Source: Ampelomyces quisqualis (Eukaryota > Ascomycota > Dothideomycetes > Pleosporales > Phaeosphaeriaceae). From it: a stretch of DNA of 64,000 nucleotides. The notes below the pieces were generated by a model. It saw only the letters and a list, made by a program, of their open reading frames with translations, was not told where the DNA came from and searched no databases. The stretch is taken from positions 2,108,001 to 2,172,000 of the forward strand of contig JAGTXZ010000008.1 in the NCBI GenBank assembly GCA_018398575.1, read 5' to 3'. Of this stretch, positions 23,600-34,879 are shown in pieces. The position numbers were made by a program, and so were the translations under genes. Numbering within the stretch: position 1 is the stretch's first letter; every line of letters begins with the position of its first letter.

Positions 23600-24800
23600 T
23601 AGGCTGCTCTATAACCTCTTACTAAAGAAGTTAAGTGTACTGCGCAACTACTTAGTAACAGCGCAGAGCCTAGGCTAGATCTAAGAAAGTATAAGCCCTG
23701 CAGGAGCACCTATCCTATTTGTACCTAAAAAAGATAGAACGCTACGCCTTTGCGTAGATTATTAAGGCCTTAATTAAGTTACTAAGAAGAATAGACTAGC
23801 TCTTTCCTTAATTAGAGAAACCCTTAATTAGCTCTATAGATTAGTAAAGTTTACTAAGCTTAATCTTAAGAACGCGTATTACTAGATTAGGATCTAGTAA
23901 GGTAATAAGTAGAAGACAGCGTTTTGCACACAATACAGCTACTTTAAGTATATAGTTATGCCCTTTAGGCTAACTAACGCGCCTGCTACGTTCTAGAGGT
24001 ATATTAACAGAGCCTTAGCCTTATATTTAGATATCTTTTGTGTTGTCTATCTTAATAATATTCTAATCTTCTCTTAAAAGAGGGAGGATTATTAAGAATA
24101 GGTAAGAAAAGTACTTGCTAAGCTAAGAGAATACAGTCTTTTTGTTAACCTAAAAAAGTATACCTTTGCTACTAACTAAGTTAAGTTCCTAGGGTTTATT
24201 ATGCGCCTTAACAGCGTTACAATAGATCTAGAATAGGTTTGCGCAGTTATTAATTAGCCTATGCTAACATTCTTTAAGGATGTTTAAGTCTTCCTAGGCT
24301 TTGCAAACTTCTAGTAACGCTTTATATAAAGTTTCTCTATTATTATTAGCCTAATTACTAATCTCCTAAAAGGATTAGTTTAAAGAAAGAAGTCTAGTCC
24401 TTTTAACTAGCCTAACGCTGTAGAGAAAGTAAAGCGCTAGCTATACAACAGGTTTACAACTACGCCTATTCTACAGCACTATAATTATATACTTCTATCT
24501 AAGTTAGAAACTAATGCCTCTATTTAGGGAGTAGTAAGTATCTTCTTCTAACTCTATGCGGATAGGAACTAGCACTCTATAGCCTTCTAGTTAAAAAAGC
24601 TCTTGCCTGCAAAAAGAAACTACTATATATATAACCTAGAGCTCCTTACTATTATTGTAGTAGTATAGTACTAGCATTACTATGTTAAGGGGCTAGCAGT
24701 TTAGTTAGAAATATAGATAGACTATAATAACCTACGCAGCTTTATAGGCACGTTAACTCTATTTAGAAGATAGGCTAGCTAGGCTATAAAGCTAGCTGCT
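23600..24800 (+). pseudogene. Gypsy-2 reverse transcriptase/RNase H relic
   Basis: Reading through stops gives a clear Ty3/Gypsy RT. SPAGAPILFVPKKDRTLRLC lies at about 23,693-23,752, followed by VDY-stop-GLN. KFTKLNLKNAYY is at about 23,850, MPFRLTNAPATF at about 23,957-23,992, and the catalytic block VVYLNNILIFS at about 24,035-24,070. In the catalytic block the usual YxDD reads YLNN, both Asp codons having changed GAT/GAC to AAT. RNase H follows (NASI-stop-GV at about 24,510). RT copies element RNA into cDNA; this copy is dead. Confidence 0.85.
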
Positions 24801-25449
24801 TATAACTTTAAGATTAAGTATTAGTCTAAAAAGACAAATCCTACAAATAGGCCTTTAAGGCAACTTGTAGACAACAGTAATACGCTAGATATTTAACTAT
24901 TAGATATGTTGCTAGCACTGCAAAAGAAGTTGCAGCTAGTAAGAACCTAAGCTAAGCTACCTAGAGAGGAGCTAGCGTTAGTAAGAAGCTAGATAACAGC
25001 TTAACAGCAAGTAGGCACTCTACATCTTAGTAAAGATGTTTCTATAAGCCTAGCGCACAGCGTTAAGGCAACAGCTATAAGCTACAGCCCTAATTAAGAG
25101 AACCCTAAGGGTAGACTAGTAATAACCTATAAAGTTACGCAGTTATAAAGCCTAACGCATAGCGTTAAGGCAATAGCTAGAAGCTATAACCTTAATTAGA
25201 AGATTCTTAAGAGTAGACTAGTAATAGCCTAAAGGGTTACGCAGTTACAAGCAAGAGCTGTAGCCTTAAGAAGGTTAGCTTATAAGAAACTTTCTAAGTT
25301 CTTCTTTAAGATCTGTGTATAAGTATAACAGAATAACCTAGAAGTAGTTATAATACGCAGGGACGTTAAATCCCTAGCGTCTACCTGTTAAGGCAATAGT
25401 AAACGCCTAAGGTACTAGAAGCTTAACGCTTTAGGCAGCTTTTAGTTTA

Positions 25450-26320
25450 AGAACTAATTATATATTCTACTAGAGCTAACCTTTAGAGCTAAGCTCCTTA
25501 AGCTATATTATAATAATCTACTTACTAGCTATTTTAGGCAGGCTAAAACGCTTAAGCTTGTAGCCTGATACTACTATTAGCCTAGGCTTAAGAAAGAGCT
25601 TAAGGAGTATATTAACTCTTGCTTAGTGTGCTAAGGCACAAAGTTACTTAAGCAGCGCCTTACTAGCGTGTTAAACGCGCTCTCTTACTCTTAGAAACTA
25701 TAGCAAGAAATTACAATAGATTTTGTTATAGGCCTACTGCTTACTAAGCGCTACAGCGTTATGTATAACGCAATACTTGTTATAGTTAACAGGTATACAA
25801 AAATAGCTAAGTATATCTCTATACAAAAAACAGTTACTGCCTTATAATTAGCAGATCTGTTCTTAGAACACGTTGTATAATTCTTTGGCTTACCTAAAGG
25901 TATTATATTAGATTAAGAGAGTGTCTTTACTTCTTAGTTCTAGGTAAACTTCTACTTTGTAGTAAAGGTAAAGCGCTAGCTTAGCACTACCTTCTATCTG
26001 TAAATAGACAGCTAAACAGAGCGTTAAAATTAAACACTAAAGCAATACTTAAGAGCTTTTGTAAGCAATTAACCTAATAATTAGGTACACCTTCTGTTAC
26101 TAGCAGAGTTTGTATATAATAATACTAGACAGGCTATATTAGAAGTATCTCTATTCTTTGCCTACTATAGGTTCTACCTGCGCCTTAACTGCAAGCTAAC
26201 AGCGCCTACTAAAGTTTCTAGTATTAAAGAAAAGTTATAGAAGCTTATGCAAACTTAGGACGCTTTAGCTAATTACTAGAACAAAAGTTTATAATACTAA
26301 GAATAATACTACAACAAGAA
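25450..26320 (+). pseudogene. Gypsy-2 integrase relic
   Basis: A degraded HHCC-type zinc region precedes CLVC-stop-GTK at about 25,620. The core then follows: ITIDFVIGLL at about 25,711-25,740, RYTKIAKYI at about 25,790-25,820, GLPKGIILD-stop-ESVF at about 25,890-25,930, and AEFVYNN at about 26,105. These mark the DDE core domain that joins element cDNA to chromosomal DNA. Confidence 0.8.
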
Positions 26321-26589
26321 ATACAGGCTCTAAAGGTTTAAACTAGGAGATAAGATCCTCTTATTAACAAAGCATCTACGCCTGCGCAGCGCTAGCAAAA
26401 AGCTATTACTGCACTAGATAGGCTCCTTTCTAGTAAATAAGCAAATTAGCTTACAAGCTTTTAGAATCTTACTCCTATTACATATAAAGGTTTACCTTGT
26501 ATTCTATACGTCCTTGCTCTAGCTGTTTATGTTAAGAGAGGGGGAAAAATTAATTCTACCTAGGCCTGTTAACCTAGACAATAGTAACA

Positions 26590-26760
26590 AGCTAGGGCAA
26601 CGCTATAAGGTTAAAGCTGTCCTAGCAAAGCAGCGTAATAGACATTTAGTAAATTACCTAGTTAAATAGAAAGGCTAGCTACTAGAATATAACAAGTAGG
26701 TTAATTAAAAAGATATAGATAAATTACTTATAGAGAAGTATAACTAGAGAGAAGATTAAT
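26590..26760 (+). pseudogene. Chromodomain relic at the C-terminus of Gypsy-2 integrase
   Basis: The frame reads YKVKAVLAKQRN, then HLVNYLVK-stop-KG, then EYNK-stop-VN. This matches the chromodomain pattern 'yeVe.Il..r...g...YlVkWkGy...ntWep' with both Trp codons now stops. Chromodomains on integrases steer chromoviruses to heterochromatin, which fits the location in a repeat desert. Confidence 0.7.
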
Positions 26761-28236
26761 TATTATTATAAATTAATATACAGAAAAAACAAAAGGAAAA
26801 ACAACAGAAAAAAGAAAAAAGAAAAAAAACTAGGCGCCTTAGTAGCGTAACGCTAGTGCCTAAGCAGCGCAATTAGGCACAAACACTAGCTTACTCTAGA
26901 AAGTCCTTGTTATCTAGGTCCTTAGGGATAAAGAACTTGTCTCTACTACTCTCCTTATCCTCCTTCTTAACCTCCTCTATACTTTTCTACTCTTCTATAG
27001 CAGCTTTACTTAGATTACTTACTAGCTTACAAGTTAATAGTGTAGTAGTAGCGCGTTAAGGGCGCTTTAGCTTGCCCTTAGTAGTAGAGCGCTTAAAAAG
27101 AAGCTGCCTAGATAGCTAGGACTTAGCTAGGCGTTTTTTAGGGGCCTTAGCCTTAGCCTTAGCCTTAGCCTTGCCTTTAGCCTTACCCTTTCCTTTGGAG
27201 AGAAGGGGCGTAGAAGTAGAGCTCTAAGAAGGAGGGGTTTTATTCCTCTCCTTCTTCTACTCCTTACGCTTCCTAGAATTAGAGCCCTAGTTGCTAGCAG
27301 TGCTCTCTAAATTAAGGTTAGAATTAGACTGCGCGTTAGCCTTACTAAGCAGTAGTAGATTAGCCTAGATAACGTTAGAACAACAGCGCAGTAACTGCAA
27401 GAAAGGAGAAAAATAACTTACCTAGGCCTATAGGAGATTAAGAATACCTTCTACTGTAGTAGAGAGGTAGTTAGTTACCTTAACTTGCAGGATTTAGATC
27501 TTATTACCCTTAGGCTAATAGCAACTCTTAAACTTAACCTCTTTACAGAGAAAAAGCTCTACTAAGGTAGTCTACTAGCGCAACGCTGTCTCCTACGCGT
27601 TAACATCTAAGTCTACTCTAGCCTTATTAGTAGTAAAGTGCTGCTGCTACTAGTATAGAGTATTCTAGCCCTTAATAAAACTTAGTAGTACTAGAGTGTA
27701 GGACTTTTTTTTGTAGGTGCACCTATTGCACTACAGGCTGCTAGAGACGTAGTTATACGCTATACTATTAATCTTTAGACCTTTAGTATAATATAGGTAA
27801 ACTAGCTTAGCTAGCTTAATATTAGAGACGCTACTACAGCAGGTAATAAGCATAGCCTAAACACTAGGTTAGCAATATTACAACGCTAGCGTTACACTTC
27901 TTATAAAGATAGTAGAGGTAGTAGGTAGTATAGGCGTAGTACTTATAGTAATTAATATAAGAGCAATAGAGTTGCAACAGCGTAAAGCTAGAAGATAGTG
28001 TAGTAGTAATAGTAATGTAATTGTTACTAAGAAAGTAGAAAGAATTAGGTACACAAAGTTCTGCTATAATTCTGCTATTACTATAGCTACTAGCTGCCTC
28101 TTAGATTTACTTAGAGTTTTAGCCTTAGTATAACAACAGCCTTTATAACAACAACGTTAAGTACGCGCTAATAAGACCTAACGTTATACAAATTACTAAG
28201 ATAGTAATTCTAGAGAAAAAAGAATAATTTTAAGAA
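26760..28236. other. Long 3' tail of Gypsy-2, with an antisense Lys/Ala-rich frame
   Basis: About 1.5 kb separate the chromodomain from the 3' LTR, unusually long for a Gypsy element. On the plus strand 27,145-27,190 reads as an Ala-Leu repeat. On the minus strand the same bases read GKAKGKAKAKAKAKAPKKR, a plausible nuclear basic segment, within a long frame broken by few stops. I cannot assign a function. Confidence 0.4.
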
Positions 28237-28510
28237 TGCTATAGCGTAGAGCTATTAGTTACGCAGTAATGCGCCTGCGCTACAACAACGCTACCCTAGC
28301 GTCCTTACGCGTAGAACGCGCACAGCTACCCTAGCGTCTTAATAGCGCTATACTAGCGTAGACTTAGTATATTTTAGTTATAAGAACACGCGTCTAGTTG
28401 TATCTACAAAAGGGCAGTTCTGCACTAAAGTAGCAGAATAGAAATTAACTTACTTCTACCTATACTACTATTGTTATCCTATAACTTTGCTGCTATATAA
28501 ACCTCTTATA
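28237..28510 (+). repeat. Gypsy-2 3' LTR
   Basis: 274 bp, aligned along its whole length with 21,529-21,802. Most differences are transitions. Confidence 0.85.
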
Positions 28511-31500
28511 TAAATATAGGATATAAGTGTTACAGTACTATTAACGCTGCGCTAGTAGATAGGATAAGAGTACACACTACTAATATTCTGCTACAACGCC
28601 TAAAGTAGGCTGCTACAAATAGTACGCCTACGCTAATTACTTAAATTGCGTTTTTAGACTATAATATTAATAGTTAGCAATTGTAATTAGTTACTTACTT
28701 AGTCTCTAGCCTTACCTATAACTTAATTCTAGAGAAACTATAGCTAGCCTATAAAGAGGTAGCTATTTATATAACTAATAGCATAATAACTATTAGGTAG
28801 GCTAAGAACTTACTAGTAAAGGAGAAGGCCTACTACACTACTCTTCTACCTCTAAAAGAGATTAGCGCTACTAAGGCAACACAGAAGTTTTATAACTATT
28901 TTAAGTTATAAAAGCGCTGTATAATATTTACTGTAACTAGTATCTACGCTATAATAAACATGTTAAGCAAGTTACTTAAGAAGCAGATATTAACAACTTT
29001 ACTTCTGCTGCAGATTTTAGACTTTACAGATGTTTTTAACAAACGCTCTGCCTTTAGTCTGCCTTTATATAGGAGCTAGATAGACTATTACATTTAACTC
29101 TAACTAAGCAAGGATAAGAAGACTCTAGACCTTTCTTAGGGTCTGTTGTACTCTATACTTTACAATTAGCTAATAGAGCTGCAATAGTAAGTTACAGACC
29201 TTCTAGATAAAGGCTAGATCTGCGCTAGCTCCTCTATAGCAAAAGCCTTAGTCTTGCTAGTAAAGAAGGCTTTAGGTATATAGCGCCTTTATGTTAACTA
29301 CTAGGCCCTAAATAAAATTACAAAGGTAGATTAATACCTACTTCTATTAATTAAAGAAACTCTTTGTACACTTTCTTAGGTAAAGTAGTTTATAAAGGTT
29401 AATGTTTACTTAGCCTTCTACTAGATAAGGGTTGCAGCAGAAGATAAGTACCTTATAGCATTTTGTATACGCTTTAGCCTCTTTAAGTAGCTTGTCTATC
29501 CTATAGAACTTTTTAGTGCACTCTTTTCTTTTTAGTATTATATTAATACTGCTCTTAAAGAAACGCTAAGAGACTTTGCTATAGTATACTTAGATAACGT
29601 GCTTATCTACTCTAGTAGTTTACTTAAAGACTATTATAGTAAAGTGTAATAAGTTCTCTAACTTCTCTATAACACTTGTCTATACTTAGACTTTAAGAAG
29701 TGTACTTTTGTAACAAAGATAGTTAAGTATCTAAGATATGTTATTAAGGCAGAATAGGCTGTCTAGCTAAATCTTGCTAAGGTACAAGCTATTATAGAAT
29801 AAGAGCTCTTAACATCCTCTTAAAGAGTCTAGAGTTTTCTTAGGTTTACTAACTTCTATAAAGACTTTATACTAAATTTCTTTAGCGTTACAGCCTTCTT
29901 GTATGCGTTAACAAAGAAGAACGCTGCCTTTCTATAGACAACTATAGCGTAACACGCGTTTAACTACTTAAAGTGTGTCTTTAGCTCTAAACTAGTCTTA
30001 ACTTAGTAGAACTCTACGCAGCCTATAGTAGCAGAAGTAAATAGCTCTAGAGGTGCTCTTAGAGAATGCTTCTTACAGAACGTTAATAGAGTGCTTTACT
30101 CTGTTATATACTACTCTATATTCTTATTACTAGTATAACGCAACTATACTATCTATAACAAGAAGCTTATAGTAGTTGTTAAATACTTTAAAGTATAAAC
30201 GCTAGAGCTTTAAAGTGTCTATAAGCTGTTTACTATTCTTATAGACTATAAAAATCTAGAATACTTTATAACTATGTAATTACTTATAAAGTAACAACAA
30301 CGTTAGTTAGAACTACTATCTAAATTTTACTTTTACTTCTAGTACTGCTTAGGGCGCCTTACTACTTGTCTAGACGCGCTAAGCTAGTATAAGCAGGATG
30401 CGCAGAGTTATATGCTGTAACTAAGGTGCGTTATAACTCTGCTTTTTATCTAGTCTGCGTCTATACAGCTCTATAAGAAGGACTGTTTACTTTTCTTAGA
30501 AAATCTCTTCTTCTTAGACTAGCATATACAAGAGCTTTAGGATAAGGCTATACGCTAGGATAAGATATATTAAGCTTATCTACAAGCAGTATACTAGGGC
30601 GCTAGAGTATTTCTATTAGAGGCTAAGACAAATTAATAAGTTAGTAACTGTAATGTCTCTGCGTATAGCGCGCTTTAGTAGAAAGGCGTAATATAGCTAC
30701 TAAGGTAAGAGCTACTTACTATAATAGTTATTTAGTAAGTATATAACTTAAACTTAGCTAGTTACTTAGGTAAAAACAGAACGTTTTAGATCTTGCGTAA
30801 AGACTATTATTAGGATAAGATAGCTGCAGACGTTGCTTAGTTTGTCTATAACTATTATTGTTATAGAGCTTACGTATCTTACTTCTAATAATAAGGTCTT
30901 TTGCAGCTAATCTTAGTTGCAGATTAATACTAGGCCTAAATCTCTATAGATTTTATAGTAAATCTCTTATAAGCTTGCAAAGCTTTTCTCTAATATCTTT
31001 TAGTTATTACTAATAGGCTGTTTAAATACGTGCAACTAGAAGCTATGCTATTATTAAAGGCTAAAGAGTGCGCAGAGCAATTTAAAGAAGTCTAGTAGTA
31101 GTTCTATAGTTTTCTAAGTAGTATAATTAGCAACTACAGCTTAGACTAGCTAGAGAGATTTTAGAAAACTCTGTGCAAGCTTATTAGAGTTAAACAACTT
31201 CTGTCTACAGTACACTACTCTTAAACAAACAGTAGTATAGAACAAGCTAACTAAAAAGTACAATTAGTCTTAAAAGTTATAATAAACCTTTTCTAAACAA
31301 ATTAGCTCTAGTGCTTTACTACTTACTAGCTAGCACTTAACAACAAGAACTTCTCTATAACTAGTGTTAGCTCTAATTTACTGCTAAACAAATATAATAT
31401 ACTACCTATCTAGCCTAAGTATATCTAATAAGTGTCTTATATAATAGTAAAGGAGAAGGCTATCTAGTTTATGCGCTACCTACAAGAAGAAATAGAAATA

Positions 31501-33360
31501 GCCTAAGTAGTAATCTTATATACTTAGTAAAAACAATAAGAGGCTATAGATTAGGCACGTTAACTAGCACGCTAATATTAGGTTAGAGATAAGGTGTAGT
31601 TCTTAATAAGAAACGTTAAAACAGTATAGTAAAGTAAGAAGTTAGACTAGCTATAAGTAAAGTACACTATAGTAGTTATGCTAACGCTACTTACAGTTAC
31701 TTTAGATTTACTAGAAAGCCTTTATAAAATAGTGCACATTAACCTTGTTAAACTAGCCTCTAAAGACCTACTCTTAAGCTAAGTTTTCTAAGACTCTAGA
31801 CTAGGACTAGCGCTAGAACTAGAAGATAAGGACAAAGATCTGCGCAAATAGAAAGTAGAAGAAATACTTTAAGAGAAAAACGCATAAGGCTGTAATAAGA
31901 AACAAGTACTAGTTAAGTAGAAGAGATAGCTTACACTATTATAGCACCTAAAAGAAGACTTTCTTAATATAGAAGTACTTTACACATTTAAAGGCAACTA
32001 GACAAAGCGTTTATAAGGTAACATTACTTAAAGAATAATAAGCATATAAATTTAGAGCTACGTAGGCTATAGAAAATTTATTTTAGGCTCTAAAAGAGTA
32101 ACTATCTAGGGACAGCTAGGCTCTTATAAAGAACTCTAAGAAGTTAGCCTAAGAGTATAACAAAGACATAATAGCTTAAGCCTAATTTTTAACAAAAAGT
32201 AACTTGTTATTATTAGAAGATATAAAGTAGTAATAGTAGTAATAGAGTAGGCCTAAAAGGCTATTGCTAAAGCCTATAAGTAACACTGCGCGTAGCTTAA
32301 AGTAAGAAGAGATAGAAGTAGTAGTAAAGGTAGCGTAAAAGAAGGCCTTACGCAATCTTTAGTTAGTAAACTTATAGACAAGAGGTAGGCTAGCTACTAC
32401 TTATATTCTAGTTAGCTATAATCTTGCGCTGTAACACTATTATCTTCTATATACTTTAGCTTAATATGTTTAAAGTAAGAACTAGGTTGTTTACCTAGTT
32501 CTTGCAGCTAGGCGTTATAATAACAAGAGACAACAGTAGAGTATTAGGAGTAGAGCTAAAGGCTAAGGCTGTTACGCTACTATTCTAAGTAAGCTAGTAA
32601 GCTGCCTTAAAGTTAAGCTTAGGGTTGTAGAACTATAGCAAGTTAGGAAAACAGTTACAGAATAAGTATAGCTAAAAAACTACTTACAGCCTTTAAGTAT
32701 GTAGGGGCGCGTATACTAGCCTTTTTAACGTACACCTCTATATTCTTACTATTAGTAACAAGCTTATAGGCCTTAAGAGCTGCGCAAAGAGCTAGATACG
32801 CAAAAAGCTAGCTTATAAACAACTTACAACAGTATTTTACTATGTAATAAAAGCTACACTTCTTACTACTATCTTATACACAGTTAATATAGCTGCAAAC
32901 TGCGCACTTTTTAACATATAATAAGTAGTTAAACTGCACACGCTTTAGCGTTGCAGCCTTATTGTTAGAGTTACTAGTTACTTTATAACTACTTATATAA
33001 TAACAGCGCCTTAAGAGCGTAACAGAGTTAAAAGAAAAGTGCTTAGAGTACGCAAGAAATAATATTAAAAAGCAATTAATAGGTTAATTGTTAGAAGAGT
33101 AAGTATAGTTAGTATACAGTCTAGGCGCAGTCTAAAGGTAAAAAAGAAAGACTAAAAGAGAATAGTGTTAGTAGTACAGGAACTAGGACAAAGCTAGCTA
33201 AGCGCTAACATAAAATTATAGTAGGCGCATAGATACACGCGCACAGCAGGCAGCTAGGTAACAAGTAGCGCTAGAATAACCTTAGCCTATCTTTGCAACG
33301 CAATTGCTATATTATAATAATATAGGCTCTTATATTAAGAGGAAGGTAAGTAAAGAAGTA
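28511..33360 (+). pseudogene. Gypsy-1 pol relic (protease-RT-RNase H-integrase)
   Basis: Continuing Gypsy-1 after the nested Gypsy-2, the plus strand reads a second, distinct Gypsy pol. RT blocks are ALVLLVKKALGI-stop-RLYVNY (about 29,247-29,302) and AIVYLDNVLIYSS (about 29,580-29,618). In the latter, the YLDN matches the YxDD catalytic site with the last Asp now Asn. RFTNFYKDFI (about 29,842-29,872) is the tether region, followed by RNase H. Integrase includes IDFIVNLL (about 30,948) and an N-terminal zinc-type region before it. Further C-terminal sequence runs to the purine tract before the 3' LTR. RIP stops disable it throughout. Confidence 0.8.
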
Positions 33361-33547
33361 TATAATAGGCTAGGCTTTGCTTAGCTCTTTGCCTTCTTAG
33401 AAAGAGCTTAGTTTAGCCTTACTACCTCTTTATAGACTAGCACACACAAAGAGTATATAAACCCCTTCTGTAACTAGTAGAGAAGCTTAAGAAATACAAC
33501 TCTTTTTAGCACCTTATTGTTCTATCTTTGCGGGCTAGCCTATAACA
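33361..33547 (+). repeat. Gypsy-1 3' LTR
   Basis: 187 bp, matching the 5' LTR. The first dinucleotide reads TA instead of TG, a G-to-A change. It is followed by the TTAGG duplication at 33,548-33,552. Confidence 0.88.
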
Positions 33548-33687
33548 TTAGGTTACTATTAGGTTGCTAGTAACTAGAAGTAAGTAAGGCAACTTTAGCA
33601 AATTGTCTAGTAGATAGTATTACTGTTAGGCTGCTGTAGGTTGCAGTAATTAGGCTAATTAGATTAATCTTAAATTTTCTTAGTAAA

Positions 33688-33985
33688 TCTAGAATACTAA
33701 AAAGGGTCTAGACTAGAACGCTAAAAATTCTCTAGGCTAGAATACTAAAAATAGTTCTAGACTAGAGTACCTAAATTCTTTAAACTAGACTACCTTAGAA
33801 CTATAAAAACTCTTTAGGTAGTAATTAGGATAGAATATAAATTCGTATTTTTATTTTCTAGTAACTACTCTTAGAGTCTACCTCTTATAGCTATCTAGAC
33901 TCTAAAAGTTCTAGTCTAGAGTAGTATTTAGGTTCTAGTCTAGAGTAGTATTTAGTTCTAGACTCTAGACCTTTTGTAGTACTCT
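33688..33985. repeat. Palindromic CTAGA-rich element (possible small MITE)
   Basis: The left arm (33,690-33,775) has TCTAGACTAGAACGCTAAAA-like repeats. The right arm (about 33,905-33,985) has the inverse, AGTCTAGAGTAGTATTTAG twice. They enclose about 130 bp of AT-rich sequence, so the whole could fold back on itself. It is either a small inverted-repeat element or the terminal repeat of a larger one. Confidence 0.5.
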
Positions 33986-34840
33986 AGCGCAAAAGATACT
34001 AGGCTCTTCTATTCTAGAACCTAAGGTTTTTACGTAATAAAGAGATTCTCTAGGTAATAGCCTATTATATTTAATAAAGTAGAGTTTCTTTATAAAGTAT
34101 AATATATATAGTGCAATACTTTTTAGCTAAGTACTATACTAAGTAAGTAGAAAAAAATAGGTCTTTAGCTATATAATCTAGTAGTTATACTTAACGCGTT
34201 ACTATATAAGCTACTTTAAGCTATAATACTAGAAGATAAGATTAGCCTGTATGCAAAAGCTTCTATAACTCTAACTAGTACTATCTGCCTCTATAAGCAG
34301 ATTACTAGTATAGTTGTAAACAAGTAGCTATTATTCTAGAGCTACGTAGAATAGCTAGCAGCTAGCGCAATTACTATTACCTATAAGCTTTAGGTTGTAA
34401 AACGCAACCTTAAGGTAGTTACAAAAGCAGCTTCTACACGTTAAATATACTAAAAAATAGACTAATAAGTAGTGTAAAAAGAAGAACTATTGTACGTAAA
34501 AGATGCCTACAATGCAGTACTCTCTTAGGCTAAACGTAACACTACTTATAGTAAGAGGTAGTATCTAAGAGGTGTGCTAGAAGCAGCTACTATACTATCT
34601 ACAACCTTAAATTTTACTGTAGTACAAGGCAAAAGTATTGTACTAGTAGAGGTCTCTTACTCTAGAGCTACAAAACATAGCTAAAATAAATATTACATGC
34701 TATTCTATACTAATTTGTATTAAAACTAATATTTTTAGCACTACCTAGCTACTACGTTATACTTCTTTAGGTTTCTATCCTATCTTACCTTACGTTTTAT
34801 CTTATCTTACACGCTTTTATTATATTATAACGCTGCTTAC
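33986..34840 (+). other. AT-rich interval with an unassigned coding-like relic
   Basis: At about 34,200-34,700 the plus strand reads, through RIP stops, as a Lys/Arg/Gln-rich protein tail (for example KEELLYVKDAYNAVLS-type sequence). It may be the C-terminal tail of another transposase. I do not recognise it, and no terminal repeats were found. Confidence 0.3.
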
Positions 34841-34879
34841 AACGCCTACAACGCCTACTACGCCTTACCTACCTACTAT

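Larger units (their letters stand above)
21529..28510 (+). mobile_element. Gypsy-2: chromovirus-type LTR retrotransposon nested in Gypsy-1
   Basis: Two 274-bp direct repeats (21,529-21,802 and 28,237-28,510) bound a 6.98-kb element inserted in the gag/protease region of Gypsy-1. A purine-rich tract AGAGAAAAAAGAA (about 28,212-28,224) lies just before the 3' LTR. The order inside is gag with zinc knuckle, protease, RT, RNase H, integrase, chromodomain, all on the plus strand. The LTR starts TGCTATAGCG and ends ...CTTATA, where CA may have become TA. I could not match a clean 5-bp target duplication (AAGGA before, TAAAT after). Confidence 0.85.
19162..33547 (+). mobile_element. Gypsy-1: Ty3/Gypsy LTR retrotransposon with two nested insertions
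   Basis: Two 187-bp direct repeats (19,162-19,348 and 33,361-33,547) with inverted tips TGTAATAGGCTAG...CTAGCCTATAACA bound the element. They are flanked by a perfect 5-bp duplication TTAGG (19,157-19,161 and 33,548-33,552). A purine-rich tract (about 33,338-33,360) precedes the 3' LTR, fitting a plus-strand primer site. Inside are a gag relic, then protease, RT/RNase H and integrase relics. Removing the nested element at 19,509-20,354 and Gypsy-2 at 21,529-28,510 leaves about 6.5 kb, a normal Gypsy length. All genes are disabled by RIP-type stops. Confidence 0.9.
18445..33685 (-). mobile_element. 850-bp non-autonomous DNA element, copy C, split by Gypsy-1
   Basis: The element is in reverse orientation and in two parts, 18,445-19,161 and 33,553-33,685, totalling about 850 bp. 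They are separated by the Gypsy-1 insertion. The first part starts CGTTAGGAAA; the second ends TTTTCTTAGTA, a mutated form of TTTTCCTAACG. A 2-bp duplication AA flanks the whole (18,443-18,444 and 33,686-33,687). Joined at the TTAGG target, the two parts are the reverse complement of copy A and copy B along their full length. This shows that the element was in place before Gypsy-1 arrived. Confidence 0.85.
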
